A DNA stretch of 64,000 bases from Unio delphinus (Eukaryota > Mollusca > Bivalvia > Unionida > Unionidae). The position numbers were made by a program, and so were the translations under genes. The DNA lies in the NCBI GenBank assembly GCA_029339505.1, contig JAQISU010000033.1, positions 2,989,001-3,053,000 on the forward strand, read 5' to 3'. This document shows positions 25,109 through 33,304 of this stretch, piece after piece; position 1 is the stretch's first letter, and each line of letters starts with the position of its first letter. The notes under the pieces were generated by a model. It did not search any database. It saw only the letters and a list, made by a program, of their open reading frames with translations, and was not told the origin of the DNA.

Positions 25109-27093
25109 AGACCTGTAAAGTAAAGCAAACATCATATAAATTGCATCAACAATATGGGTGGAATTGTGACAGTACCTTTGTGTTTCTGGTATGTCCCTCC
25201 CTTAGTTTGGCGGGTTTTTCTGGACCACGATTTCTTAACGGACGTATTTCTCTCAAATAACATCCGGAGCCTTAGTAAATAATTCTACCTCTGGTTCTCT
25301 CTCTTGCAAAGAAATTTTCAGACTAACTTCTGATTTCGCTATATCGCCGATATGATGTCCTACGAATTTTCGTGTGAAAACACACCCCTTATTTAACCGT
25401 GACCAATCAGAATTAAATGTATTTTCTCGCGCTTTTTTCTAAAAGTCGCTTACGTCTGGTCAATATGACATGCTTGTTTTTATGTAACAGAATCCCTGCG
25501 TTTTCTCAAGTCTGACACTTTTCGTGAAAAATGAAACTTTAAAATGTCGCTAGCAGTCAGTCTGATTGCTGAGTAAACAAGGTTTAATTAGTACAACGGT
25601 TGCACTCTACTATACAGACCCCCCACCCCCCACATAGACACGACGTGTCTCCATAAATCTAACCAATGGTTCATTGGCCTCAACTAATGTTTAATTAATA
25701 GATCTCCTGAAATCAGCCCCTTCACACTGAGGTCGTGTAACTGAAACAAAATAGATCTCCAAAATTTTGGAGAGCAAAATCTCTGATTTTACTCTTCAAA
25801 AGAGGGGCCTATGTGGAGTGGCAAATTTCTGGCGATCAAACAAGAATACGTTAGTTGAGACCCGAAAACCCTTAATTAGATTTCTGGGCAACATGCGCGT
25901 ATAATTCGCCATATTGCCATCTTCGAAATGTCCTTTCGAGAGGGAAATGTTATTCTTAATTAAGCATTTGTTTACACAGCAGCAAGACGGACTCTTAGGG
26001 ACACCGTAAATGTTATTTCGTTATTTTCATGGTAAAGTTGTCACAATTGAAAAATCAAAGAAACTCTGTAACTATCAAACTATCAGATCAAGCTGACCAC
26101 GATTTTGGGCCTCTGAGAAAAGTCAGCAGAGAGATTTCACTGATTATTTACACTAATTAAGGGGCGTGTTTACCCCACGCAAAATTACCTGTTTTCATAT
26201 CGCCTCATCGAAAATGTTAATCAGTCTAAGCTTTTCTGCAAGAGAAATCAGAGTAGGCTCCAAGGGATTTGCAAGACATTTCCTTGTAAAAACTGGTGTC
26301 CAATGAATCCGGCGAACTAATTTGGATGGACGTTGAAAGCAAAGGTAGTGTGACAATTTCGTGTAATTTGTTGATGTCATATATAATGCTTTGCTGAATT
26401 TATTTGTATTTGCATGAAATATGTTCTAATACATTCGTATAATAATTTGCTTTATGAAGTATAACTGTGTTGAGTTTATGCCTAAGAAGTCGTACATTAA
26501 TCTTTAGATATGTTTGATGATTTGTTTAATTTGTCATCTTTTTTGCATAAAAAGTAGGTTCTAATAATTTAATGCATTACTTTACTTAATATGATTACGA
26601 GAATCCGTGTGACTTCACCGAATTAAGAAGATTTCACGTATGATTATAAGTGAGTGCGAAATGACGTAGTAACTGATGTAATGTATCTCAATATTTGTCA
26701 TTTGACTAACTAGGGTCATTATAGGGCACGAGGAGTCGATTGATATCCTCAGCATCTGTTTAGCACCGATAGAAAATTTTAATAACAAGTAGGGGCTATT
26801 GCAAAATCCCCGGTATCATAAATAAAAGGAAATTTAAGTTGTCTCTATTTATATCTATTTCAAAGGGAGAAAATAGCTCATGAGACGTGTAATCTTGAGA
26901 CTTGGTATCCCTGAGACTTAAAATCCTGTGACGTAATCATGATACATTTATTCTTAAGAGAAATTCCACTTGTGACATTACTCCCTTATATAAAATAAAA
27001 CCTAACCCAGTCAGTGAAAATGTATCTTGGGGTAAATATTGTATATAGCTAAGTTTCCAGAGAGTCTGCACGTTCTAGTACCGTATATGAACG
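25109..27093. other. Intergenic, nothing recognised
   Basis: Nearly 2 kb without a supported gene, RNA or transposon end. A C-rich tract sits at 25618-25630. Confidence 0.4.
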
Positions 27094-27101
27094 GCTACCA
27101 A

Positions 27102-27258
27102 CAGCGCCGGATTAAGCACCGTGGAGGCTCATAGGCAGTCAAACTTTTGGGGCCCCAGACCCACGGTCACGGTCTCATGGGGGCCCCTGATGGGGCCCAT
27201 AAAAGTCGCGGGGCCCATAGGCAGTTGCCTACTCTGCCTAATGGGTAATCCGGGACTG
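27102..27258. mobile_element. hAT-like MITE with perfect 8-bp target duplication
   Basis: A 157 bp element with inverted ends CAGCGCCGGATTA and CAGTCCCGGATTA (reading inward from each side) and a GGGGCC-rich interior. It is flanked on both sides by GCTACCAA (27094-27101 and 27259-27266). CAG-type ends plus an 8 bp duplication are characteristic of the hAT superfamily. It has no coding capacity. Confidence 0.9.
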
Positions 27259-27459
27259 GCTACCAAAACATTTTTGGTGATGTGGCGGTAGCCGTGGTAG
27301 TAAGGGCACTGGAACGTGCAGGTCGGGCGATAGTTTGATCTCGCATAAAGAGATCCTAGGTTTGATACCAAGCAGAAATCCAATATAGGACGAATAATTG
27401 ATATTGCTTATTTAGCGATAGGCTGTCAATATTTTTAGTAATCAAGATCCCTAGATTTG

Positions 27460-27466
27460 TGAAGCA
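27460..27466 (+). other. Left candidate target-site duplication of the Polinton
   Basis: TGAAGCA here matches TGAAGCA at 43519-43525, just outside the right terminus. Polintons usually make 6 bp duplications, so GAAGCA (27461-27466 and 43520-43525) is the best reading. On the left, two extra bases (GC) separate it from the start of the terminal repeat, within a GCA triplet run. Confidence 0.7.
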
Positions 27467-27468
27467 GC

Positions 27469-27664
27469 AGCAGAGAGGGTGAATCCTACAACATTTTTTG
27501 TTTTTATTTTTGATTATACCCCCTCCAAATAACACTAGACCCTTCTCGCGAATAACTAGAAAAAAAATGAGTCTGAAAACATGAGATTCGCATTCGCGAA
27601 TCATAAAATGTCGCAACGTCGTTGTCACTCACCCTCTCTGCTGCTATGGGTTAACCGAATATTT
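27469..27664 (+). repeat. Left inverted terminal repeat of the Polinton
   Basis: 196 bp that matches the reverse complement of 43323-43519 with only scattered differences, starting AGCAGAGAGGGTGAATCC as expected for 5'-AG Polinton ends. The repeat is itself a foldback: its inner edge carries TCACCCTCTCTGCTGCT, the inverse of its outer edge. The stop codon and last codons of the packaging ATPase lie inside it (27651-27664). Confidence 0.93.
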
Positions 27665-28316
27665 TATCAAGTCCGATACGATATCGTGTCCTAGGGTCTG
27701 CTAAATTTATTGTCACAAATCCGTGTGGTTTTGACTGAGCGTGACTAAAGAAATTTCTAAATTGATTATGATTCATATCACCGCTGCACCAGGTCTGATG
27801 AATATTTCGTAGCGTATGAGTATCAACGCCGTTAAATACACACAACACATTGCAGTTATCTCTGATCACTTTTGGTATCTGAGTGTATCGTTGAGTGACA
27901 TAGATCACATCAGTGTTTTTATGCCTGCCTCGGGAAAATATTCTAGCAGGATTTTTTTGATTATCTAACATGATATCATCGTATACCACTAAATTGTTAA
28001 TACTTCCATCAATAGCATCAATGCTCGGGGCTTCCTCTATATCAGTAATAAACTCAATAAAATCTTCATCGATTTGAAATTCTTTTGCTTTCTCGTTAAA
28101 ATCCTTTAGCACTTCATAGCATCGCTGATCGTCTACACTCGGGGCTATTAAATACAATTTGTTCCATTTCATCCATCTCGTTATCAAATTAAGTAGCAGT
28201 TGTGTCTTTCCGCTTCCAGATGGTCCGATTATAATCATTCTAATTGAATTCGGCAACATTTCATGATGTTTAATAGGTTCCCTTCGTCGGGTAGCTGAAT
28301 AATCAATTATATTCAT
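27651..28316 (-). CDS. A32/FtsK-HerA-type DNA packaging ATPase
   Basis: 221 aa, full length for the Polinton/NCLDV A32 family. It is expected to pump the element's DNA into preformed capsids using ATP. Walker A is GPSGSGKT (residues 31-38), Walker B is LVVYDD (about 109-114), and a VTQRY sensor segment follows near residue 140. The start codon is 17 bp from the divergent zinc-ribbon/PLA2 start. The last codons and stop fall inside the left terminal repeat, so the right end carries a mirror copy of that tail with no gene attached. No frame break is seen. Confidence 0.93.
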   Translation of the reverse strand: MNIIDYSATRRREPIKHHEMLPNSIRMIIIGPSGSGKTQLLLNLITRWMKWNKLYLIAPSVDDQRCYEVLKDFNEKAKEFQIDEDFIEFITDIEEAPSIDAIDGSINNLVVYDDIMLDNQKNPARIFSRGRHKNTDVIYVTQRYTQIPKVIRDNCNVLCVFNGVDTHTLRNIHQTWCSGDMNHNQFRNFFSHAQSKPHGFVTINLADPRTRYRIGLDKIFG

Positions 28317-28333
28317 GCCGTTATATATAAATT
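28317..28333. promoter_or_regulatory. 17-bp divergent promoter gap with TATA-like core
   Basis: The whole distance between the ATPase and zinc-ribbon/PLA2 start codons is GCCGTTATATATAAATT. It contains TTATATATAA, which reads as a TATA-like element on both strands. Any promoter here must either use very short leaders or lie within the opposite gene. Confidence 0.45.
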
Positions 28334-28531
28334 ATGGATCTATATTGTGTGAAGTGTAAAAAACGTACTGGCACAGATGACTTGACGACGATTACAACTA
28401 AAAATAACCGATCAGCGCTTTCTGGTAAATGCGTACAATGTAGTACAAAGAAGTTTAGATTTGTTTCTAAACCCAAGGAACTCAAGGAACCTTTAAAAAA
28501 AAACGAGGAGGTGATATCGCAGCCAAGCTAA
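28334..28531 (+). CDS. Zinc-ribbon N-terminal part of the broken zinc-ribbon/PLA2 gene
   Basis: A 65-aa frame with two CxxC pairs (residues 5-8 and 33-36), a small treble-clef/zinc-ribbon, followed by a lysine-rich linker. The frame ends in a nine-A run (28495-28503). Beyond it a different frame continues with a glycine and lysine rich linker, and after a six-A run (28543-28548) a third frame holds the phospholipase A2 domain. It is most simply the first segment of one protein of about 170-180 aa with the PLA2 segment listed next. Alone, it could be a separate small zinc protein. Confidence 0.7.
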   Translation: MDLYCVKCKKRTGTDDLTTITTKNNRSALSGKCVQCSTKKFRFVSKPKELKEPLKKNEEVISQPS

Positions 28532-28542
28532 CTAAACTCCCT

Positions 28543-28865
28543 AAAAAACCCCATGGGCAAAATACCCTGGAGAAAAGCACCTTCCAGGATATAGCTACTG
28601 TGGACCGGGAACAAGACTTGATATCAGACTCAATGATCAAAATCAGCCCCGACCCGGTGAGGAACCAATAAACGCAATTGATAAGGCCTGTCACCTTCAT
28701 GATGTATCTTATAAAAGCAGTAATCTGCAGCACAGGCATCTAGCAGATGTGAAATTAATTCATGCGTTAAATGCTATTTCTGATAAATCTTTCAAAGAAA
28801 AATTGGCTTCCTTTTTGATAAAATCGGCTATGAAAAGTAAATTGATGTTAGGTGCTGGTAATTAA
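28543..28865 (+). pseudogene. Parvovirus-type phospholipase A2 domain (frame-broken)
   Basis: An open frame without its own start codon, ending at TAA 28863-28865. It has the calcium-binding loop YCGPGT (28596-28613) and, about 28 residues later, the catalytic CHLHDVSY segment (His-Asp codons 28698-28703). This order and spacing match the PLA2 domain of parvovirus VP1, which hydrolyses phospholipids during endosomal escape. A helical tail follows, rich in Leu and Lys. In virions of this kind it would be exposed during entry, which is inference from the parvovirus case. It is separated from the upstream zinc ribbon by two A-run frame breaks. The integrase start codon follows 8 bases after the stop. 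Confidence 0.82.
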
Positions 28866-28872
28866 TAACAAC

Positions 28873-29823
28873 ATGGAATCTATTTATTATTCCCCAAGAG
28901 GATACTGGAGGGGTAAATCAGCAATCCATAAACTCGCTAGCGCTGCAAAAGTGAAAAAAACCCCTGCGGCTCATTGGTTATCCAAACAGGCACTATGGAA
29001 AATTTATCTACCACCGCCTAAACAAATTCAATTCTCGCATTTTGATGTGACAGTTCCTAATGAAGTTCATCAGGCTGATCTATTATTTCTGCCACATGAT
29101 CGTGGTTACAAATACGCATTAACCGTAGTTGATATTGCAAGTCGATACAAAGAAGCAGAACCGTTAAAAACAAAATCAGCCACTGAAGTGGCTTCTGCAT
29201 TTGAAAGGATTTATCGAAGGAGTCCTCTGCACTGGCCAAATCTATTACAAATTGATCCGGGCAAGGAATTTCAGGGTGCAGTGTTATCAATAATGAAAAA
29301 TCATAAAGTCACTATCAGACGAGGACATACTGCGCTACATCGTGATCAGGCCATTGTAGAACGGTTTAATAAAACCCTTGCTGAGCGGTTATTTGGATAT
29401 CAATACGCAAAAGAATTCATCCAAGAAAAAAGATCCCGTGAATGGGTTAAAAGGTTACCAGCTGTGATTACTGCACTGAATAACGAGATTACTAGAACCA
29501 TCAACATGAAACCTATCAACGCGATTAAAAAGAAGTCGATACCTGAAAAACCACAAAAGGATTTTAGCGTTTCCCAACCAATTCTTGGTAGTAATGTCAT
29601 TGTGAGGTACTTATACGAACCAGGAGAGCTTGAGGGTGGCACAAAAAGGGCTACTGATCCTATTTGGAGTGTTACTGCACACAAGATATCTAGTATAACA
29701 CGATCTACGGGTAGACCTCCAATCTATAAACTGGATTCAACTGCCCCTCAACGGGGTTTTACTAGACAACAATTACAAGTGATACCTGAGGATACTCAAT
29801 TACCACCGCATGGGCTTAACTAG
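28873..29823 (+). CDS. Retroviral-type (rve, DD35E) integrase
   Basis: Inserts the linear element into host DNA. The frame opens at a GTG at 28852, but the first ATG (28873) gives the conserved Polinton start MESIYYSPRGYWRG. Protein of 316 aa with an N-terminal helical segment (about 1-50), an RNase H-fold core with D69 (in HQADLLFLP), D128 (LQIDPGKEF) and E163 (QAIVERFNKTL), spaced D-58-D-34-E, and a C-terminal SH3/chromo-like region (about 240-310). All three catalytic residues are present and the frame is intact. Its stop overlaps the stop of the convergent HNH segment: TTAACTAG (29816-29823) serves both strands. Confidence 0.95.
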   Translation: MESIYYSPRGYWRGKSAIHKLASAAKVKKTPAAHWLSKQALWKIYLPPPKQIQFSHFDVTVPNEVHQADLLFLPHDRGYKYALTVVDIASRYKEAEPLKTKSATEVASAFERIYRRSPLHWPNLLQIDPGKEFQGAVLSIMKNHKVTIRRGHTALHRDQAIVERFNKTLAERLFGYQYAKEFIQEKRSREWVKRLPAVITALNNEITRTINMKPINAIKKKSIPEKPQKDFSVSQPILGSNVIVRYLYEPGELEGGTKRATDPIWSVTAHKISSITRSTGRPPIYKLDSTAPQRGFTRQQLQVIPEDTQLPPHGLN

Positions 29824-30031
29824 CACCCTTGCGTCTATTGCACTCAAGACAAGTCAACATCACATTATTTCTGACATGACCGAGATTGTTATTTTTTCTG
29901 TCAACGGTGATTTGGCGAGGATCCTTATCCGAATACTGCCAACGCATTATACAATTGCAACTTGCGCAGTGATTATTTTGTTGTTGCTTCAAAGTGATTA
30001 TTAATTCAGCATCAATATCAAATTCTCGTTG
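29816..30031 (-). pseudogene. HNH endonuclease domain, C-terminal part of the replicase (frame-broken)
   Basis: Past the stop of the helicase frame, an adjacent frame stays open to TAA at 29816-29818. It encodes a compact HNH nuclease: a first CxxC zinc pair (CASC, about 29956-29967), TVDRKNNNLGH with the catalytic-type Asp-Arg and His, NNVMLTC and a second CxxC (CLEC, 29840-29851) ending NRRKGAS. This frame joins the lysine-rich end of the helicase frame at an 11-T run on the plus strand (30032-30042), so the nuclease is most simply the C-terminus of the same protein. It has no good start codon of its own. Possible roles are processing of termini, recombination or a homing-type activity. Confidence 0.78.
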
Positions 30032-30777
30032 TTTTTTTTTTTGTCTTGTTGTTTGTAACCGGAGAGTTTTTTATCAATAATATCATTATCATCGCCAATG
30101 ATTTCATCATCGCCACTGGCTTCGCCAACGACAATTCTTCGAAGTTGATTTATTTTTCGTACTCTAGACACTGCGAGATAGACTAAATTCGACCATTCTA
30201 TGCGATTATCTACCATCCAAACAATTGTATCCGATATAGTCAATCCCTGTGAAGAGTGTATTGTTGCTGCATAACCTAGCGTCCATGGGGATTTATTAGC
30301 ACGCAATGCATCTTCAACAACATTCATATCAACCAGCATAATATCATTTAATACGAGAATCTTCTTTTCACGCCCTGACTCTGTCAGGCCTGGAATATCA
30401 ACTTCGATGTTCTGTTTTCGTGTATCCGATGGCCTATAACAGAGGGGCACTGGAAGTGTTGCAAATTTTTGTTTATGCAATTCAAATAACTTCATCTGAA
30501 GTGTGTCCCTGACTATTTTTCTACTTGCAATGATTAAATCATTTGGTCTCCACGCTTCCCAAAACTCATTCATGGGAGTTTCTGAAATTATTTCACGCGC
30601 TATTTCACACTGGATTTTATCCGGTTGTAATCTAATTAGTTTCTTAAATTCTTTTAATTCATTGTCAAGTGATCTATGATCGGTATCAATTTCTTCATAA
30701 TAGTCTACAAAACCCTTTAGCCATTCATGGGGGGATGCACCGACAAATGGTGGTGGTTGCCCGTGATCACCGCACAT
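30001..30777 (-). CDS. SF1 helicase C-terminal half (replicase, second segment)
   Basis: 258 aa opening at the motif III segment MCGDHGQPPPF, then motif IV-V regions and YAATIHSSQGLTISD with YLAVSRV (motifs V-VI of Pif1/RecD/UvrD-like helicases). It overlaps the end of the polymerase/helicase frame by 11 bp in another register. Walker A and B lie in the upstream frame, so neither half could work alone; this is one helicase split at a five-T run (plus strand 30784-30788). The tail is acidic then lysine-rich and ends just after an 11-T run, with the HNH frame beyond. The in-frame ATG at the start of the motif may be coincidental. Confidence 0.85.
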   Translation of the reverse strand: MCGDHGQPPPFVGASPHEWLKGFVDYYEEIDTDHRSLDNELKEFKKLIRLQPDKIQCEIAREIISETPMNEFWEAWRPNDLIIASRKIVRDTLQMKLFELHKQKFATLPVPLCYRPSDTRKQNIEVDIPGLTESGREKKILVLNDIMLVDMNVVEDALRANKSPWTLGYAATIHSSQGLTISDTIVWMVDNRIEWSNLVYLAVSRVRKINQLRRIVVGEASGDDEIIGDDNDIIDKKLSGYKQQDKKKNNENLILMLN

Positions 30778-33280
30778 GACGACTTTTTAATAACAACCAC
30801 TCAAGAAATATTTTTAAGACATCTTCGGACACTGTGTCTATTTCGTCCCACATGATGAATTCAGGGATAAATTTCTCTCCCATGCGCTCAGGAGTCCATT
30901 TATCTCCCTTCCATCTAAAGAAACTATGATAAGTGCAGGCATTTACCCCTCTCTGTATCATTTCTCTTGCAAGTCTGTGAGTCGGTGTTAGTACAATCAT
31001 GTTTGGATTGGAAACACGAAATAACTCAATTACCCGGGTTGTTTTTCCTGACCCACCACAGCCGTTTAAATAAACTGTTTTATACAGGCATATTGGATCA
31101 GAAATCGGTGGTGCACTAGAAAATTCTGAACACTGATTGCTTTCTAAGTAATTATTTTCAATGGTAACATCTGCTGATGGAATATAATCATGAAGCATTT
31201 CTTTCTTAATTCTCCATGACCCCCAATTCTCGTTGCCAGTAGCCTTAAAATCAGCCATTTTGCTATTTATGTAAAATGAGTCAGTAGCAACTCTAACTGC
31301 GGTGGTAGGAAATCTATTGATCATTGAAAAAAAATTAATAGAAGCATAACCAAGCATAGAAGCTCTCAAAGGTGTGTACTGCGGATTGTATCCATCAGTG
31401 TAAATAACAATTGTACCCAATTTGGTTCCATCGGACATAAATGCGTCCTTACGATTGACATATAGGCCCCTATTCGTTAAATCCATAATTACAAAATCGT
31501 ATTCAGCATTGTCTATAATCAATCGTGAAGAATATCTCGTATTATCATCTTTACCACCTTGGGTAAATTTACCGATTATTCTTCGTCCAAGGTCTTTTGC
31601 TTCATTGTTTCTGATTTCAAATAACTGTTGGGACCAATCCATGATTTGTTGTTCACTGAAATTTGGAAACAGTTTTCGCTCTTCGCTAATTATTTTTTCT
31701 AGATCAGGTTGTGGTAACCAGACTGATTTCTGTGCTCGATAGGATATAATTGCTTCACTGACAATTAATGATTTTAACATCTTACAATCAAGCATATACC
31801 GTAATAACACTATTGGCATCCAGTGTTTTTCAGACATGTGTTTACCAATCCAAAGATAACTACACGGATGAAGTCCTTCAGCCATTTCAAATGATACTAC
31901 ACAAGCGAATCCGGTCAAATCGAAATGTGGCAGTGGTCCATTAATAGCAACACGGGTCATTTCGTGTGTAGGGTGTCCAAATCGTTTGAAATATTTCTCG
32001 CATTCTCCATACCCAAGAAAACTTCCTGGATAACACGCAATCATATCAACGGAAATAACGGTATCAGCGGTGTATTTTGTATTCCATAATCCTCCATGGC
32101 CGTATTCAAGACAAGACAATTTGACATCTGATAAGAACTCACTTCGGGTTGGTTTCCACGCGTTTTTCTTTCTAGCAAAATGTGCTGCAACTGATGGAAG
32201 TGTAAAACAGTTTGCTAATAATTGATCGTTGTCTTCCCCTTCCCCAGAAAACTCACTAGCTAGTTGTTTCATTTGATTATGCAGCTCTTCAGTACGGTAC
32301 AATTCTCCGTTGGGCCTTACAAACTGATCAAATCTACATTCTTCGTCTGAAGTACTATGAAATAGCCACATTGACACGGGATCGTTTTTACTCAAATGAT
32401 AAATAGCATCAAATAATTTCTGCTCTGAAAAAAACTCTTCGGTTCCAAACAGAGTTTGGGATAGATATTTTACGGTTCTATCCCGTGGGAATATTGTTAC
32501 TGCAGATGACCACGCGTGTTCGTTATGATCAATAATCTGTATTGGGGTTCCATTTTTATTATATTTCGATTCGTATAATACTTCTCCGGTGATTGTCCTT
32601 ACCGATATTGGAAATCTCAATGATGTTTCTAATTTGGCTATATCTTGAATTGTTGCCCCATGCTGTTTCACTGTCAGTTCCCATTCGGTTATTTTTTTTC
32701 GTCTTAGATCAGTTAGTTTATTTCCCCGGGACGCATTTGTGAAGTGTTCTATTATTCGTGTTGCTACACAATTGAGCCCTGTCGAATATTTCATGGGTGC
32801 TAGTTTTGAAATATCAGGTTTTTCATTGAGCGGATAGATCCCGTAAACAACTGCTGTGACAGGATAAGATCTTTCGTAGTAGGGTTTATCAAGTCCAGTC
32901 AAAATTCCTGGTTTTGAATCCTGATTCACAGTGACAGTTTTTTTGCCCTTAAGAATAGGCTCGTATTTGTCCCTAATGATCCATTTTCCATTATCACGGA
33001 TAAGGAATTTTATTCGAAAAAAATTTCTTTCTTCCCCAAGACGTGAGATTATCACTGCTGCTTTTTCATCATTCATGGTAGCGTCAACAACACCATCAAT
33101 TCGAAATGTTGACCAACAATGAGCTGCCCCATCACGCTTGAATTCATTAAAACAGTCTCTGATTTTACTAATCAAGGTTCTATCAAGAATTTTATTCTTT
33201 GGTGTATCAGAAACTCTATCAAGATTGAATTGAACACTTTTCCAGGGCTTAATTTTCGATAATCTCTCGAACTCCTCCAT
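30767..33280 (-). CDS. Family B DNA polymerase fused to SF1 helicase N-terminal half
   Basis: 837 aa replicase. The polymerase region includes motif A (SVDMIACYPGSFLGYGE, residues about 409-425, aspartate in the DxxxxYPS position), a motif B-like lysine segment (RIIGKFTQGG, about 567-576, with ASMLGYASINF near 640-650) and motif C (ATDSFY, 665-670). I see no clear 3'-5' exonuclease motif set in the first 390 residues, and the polymerase part is shorter than usual protein-primed Polinton polymerases. From residue 735 a helicase begins with Walker A (GCGGSGKTT, about 740-748), a TPTHRLA segment (765-771) and Walker B (IMWDEID, 809-815). The frame then ends in an off-register tail. The start is 24 bp from the divergent cysteine-rich gene. 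A polymerase joined to a helicase is unusual for Polintons. Confidence 0.93.
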   Translation of the reverse strand: MEEFERLSKIKPWKSVQFNLDRVSDTPKNKILDRTLISKIRDCFNEFKRDGAAHCWSTFRIDGVVDATMNDEKAAVIISRLGEERNFFRIKFLIRDNGKWIIRDKYEPILKGKKTVTVNQDSKPGILTGLDKPYYERSYPVTAVVYGIYPLNEKPDISKLAPMKYSTGLNCVATRIIEHFTNASRGNKLTDLRRKKITEWELTVKQHGATIQDIAKLETSLRFPISVRTITGEVLYESKYNKNGTPIQIIDHNEHAWSSAVTIFPRDRTVKYLSQTLFGTEEFFSEQKLFDAIYHLSKNDPVSMWLFHSTSDEECRFDQFVRPNGELYRTEELHNQMKQLASEFSGEGEDNDQLLANCFTLPSVAAHFARKKNAWKPTRSEFLSDVKLSCLEYGHGGLWNTKYTADTVISVDMIACYPGSFLGYGECEKYFKRFGHPTHEMTRVAINGPLPHFDLTGFACVVSFEMAEGLHPCSYLWIGKHMSEKHWMPIVLLRYMLDCKMLKSLIVSEAIISYRAQKSVWLPQPDLEKIISEERKLFPNFSEQQIMDWSQQLFEIRNNEAKDLGRRIIGKFTQGGKDDNTRYSSRLIIDNAEYDFVIMDLTNRGLYVNRKDAFMSDGTKLGTIVIYTDGYNPQYTPLRASMLGYASINFFSMINRFPTTAVRVATDSFYINSKMADFKATGNENWGSWRIKKEMLHDYIPSADVTIENNYLESNQCSEFSSAPPISDPICLYKTVYLNGCGGSGKTTRVIELFRVSNPNMIVLTPTHRLAREMIQRGVNACTYHSFFRWKGDKWTPERMGEKFIPEFIMWDEIDTVSEDVLKIFLEWLLLKSRHVR

Positions 33281-33304
33281 ACTATAATTAAAACAAGTAT
33301 TTAA
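33281..33304. promoter_or_regulatory. Short divergent gap between replicase and zinc protein
   Basis: Only 24 bp (ACTATAATTAAAACAAGTAT then TTAA) separate the two start codons; it contains TATAATTAAAA. As at 28317-28333, the element packs divergent starts around a TA-rich core. Confidence 0.35.

Noticed and set aside
27356..27628. Minus-strand frame in the left Polinton terminus, and its partner at 43284-43490
   Set aside because: Both arise from the terminal repeat sequence and share a segment only because the ends are inverted copies; no domain.
28852..28872. Integrase starting at GTG 28852
   Set aside because: The ATG at 28873 matches the conserved protein start and the upstream bases are the end of the PLA2 frame.
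30767..30790. Programmed ribosomal frameshift joining the helicase halves
   Set aside because: The shift needed would be +1 (or -2) and there is no classic slippery heptamer with a downstream pseudoknot; an indel in the T-run is simpler.
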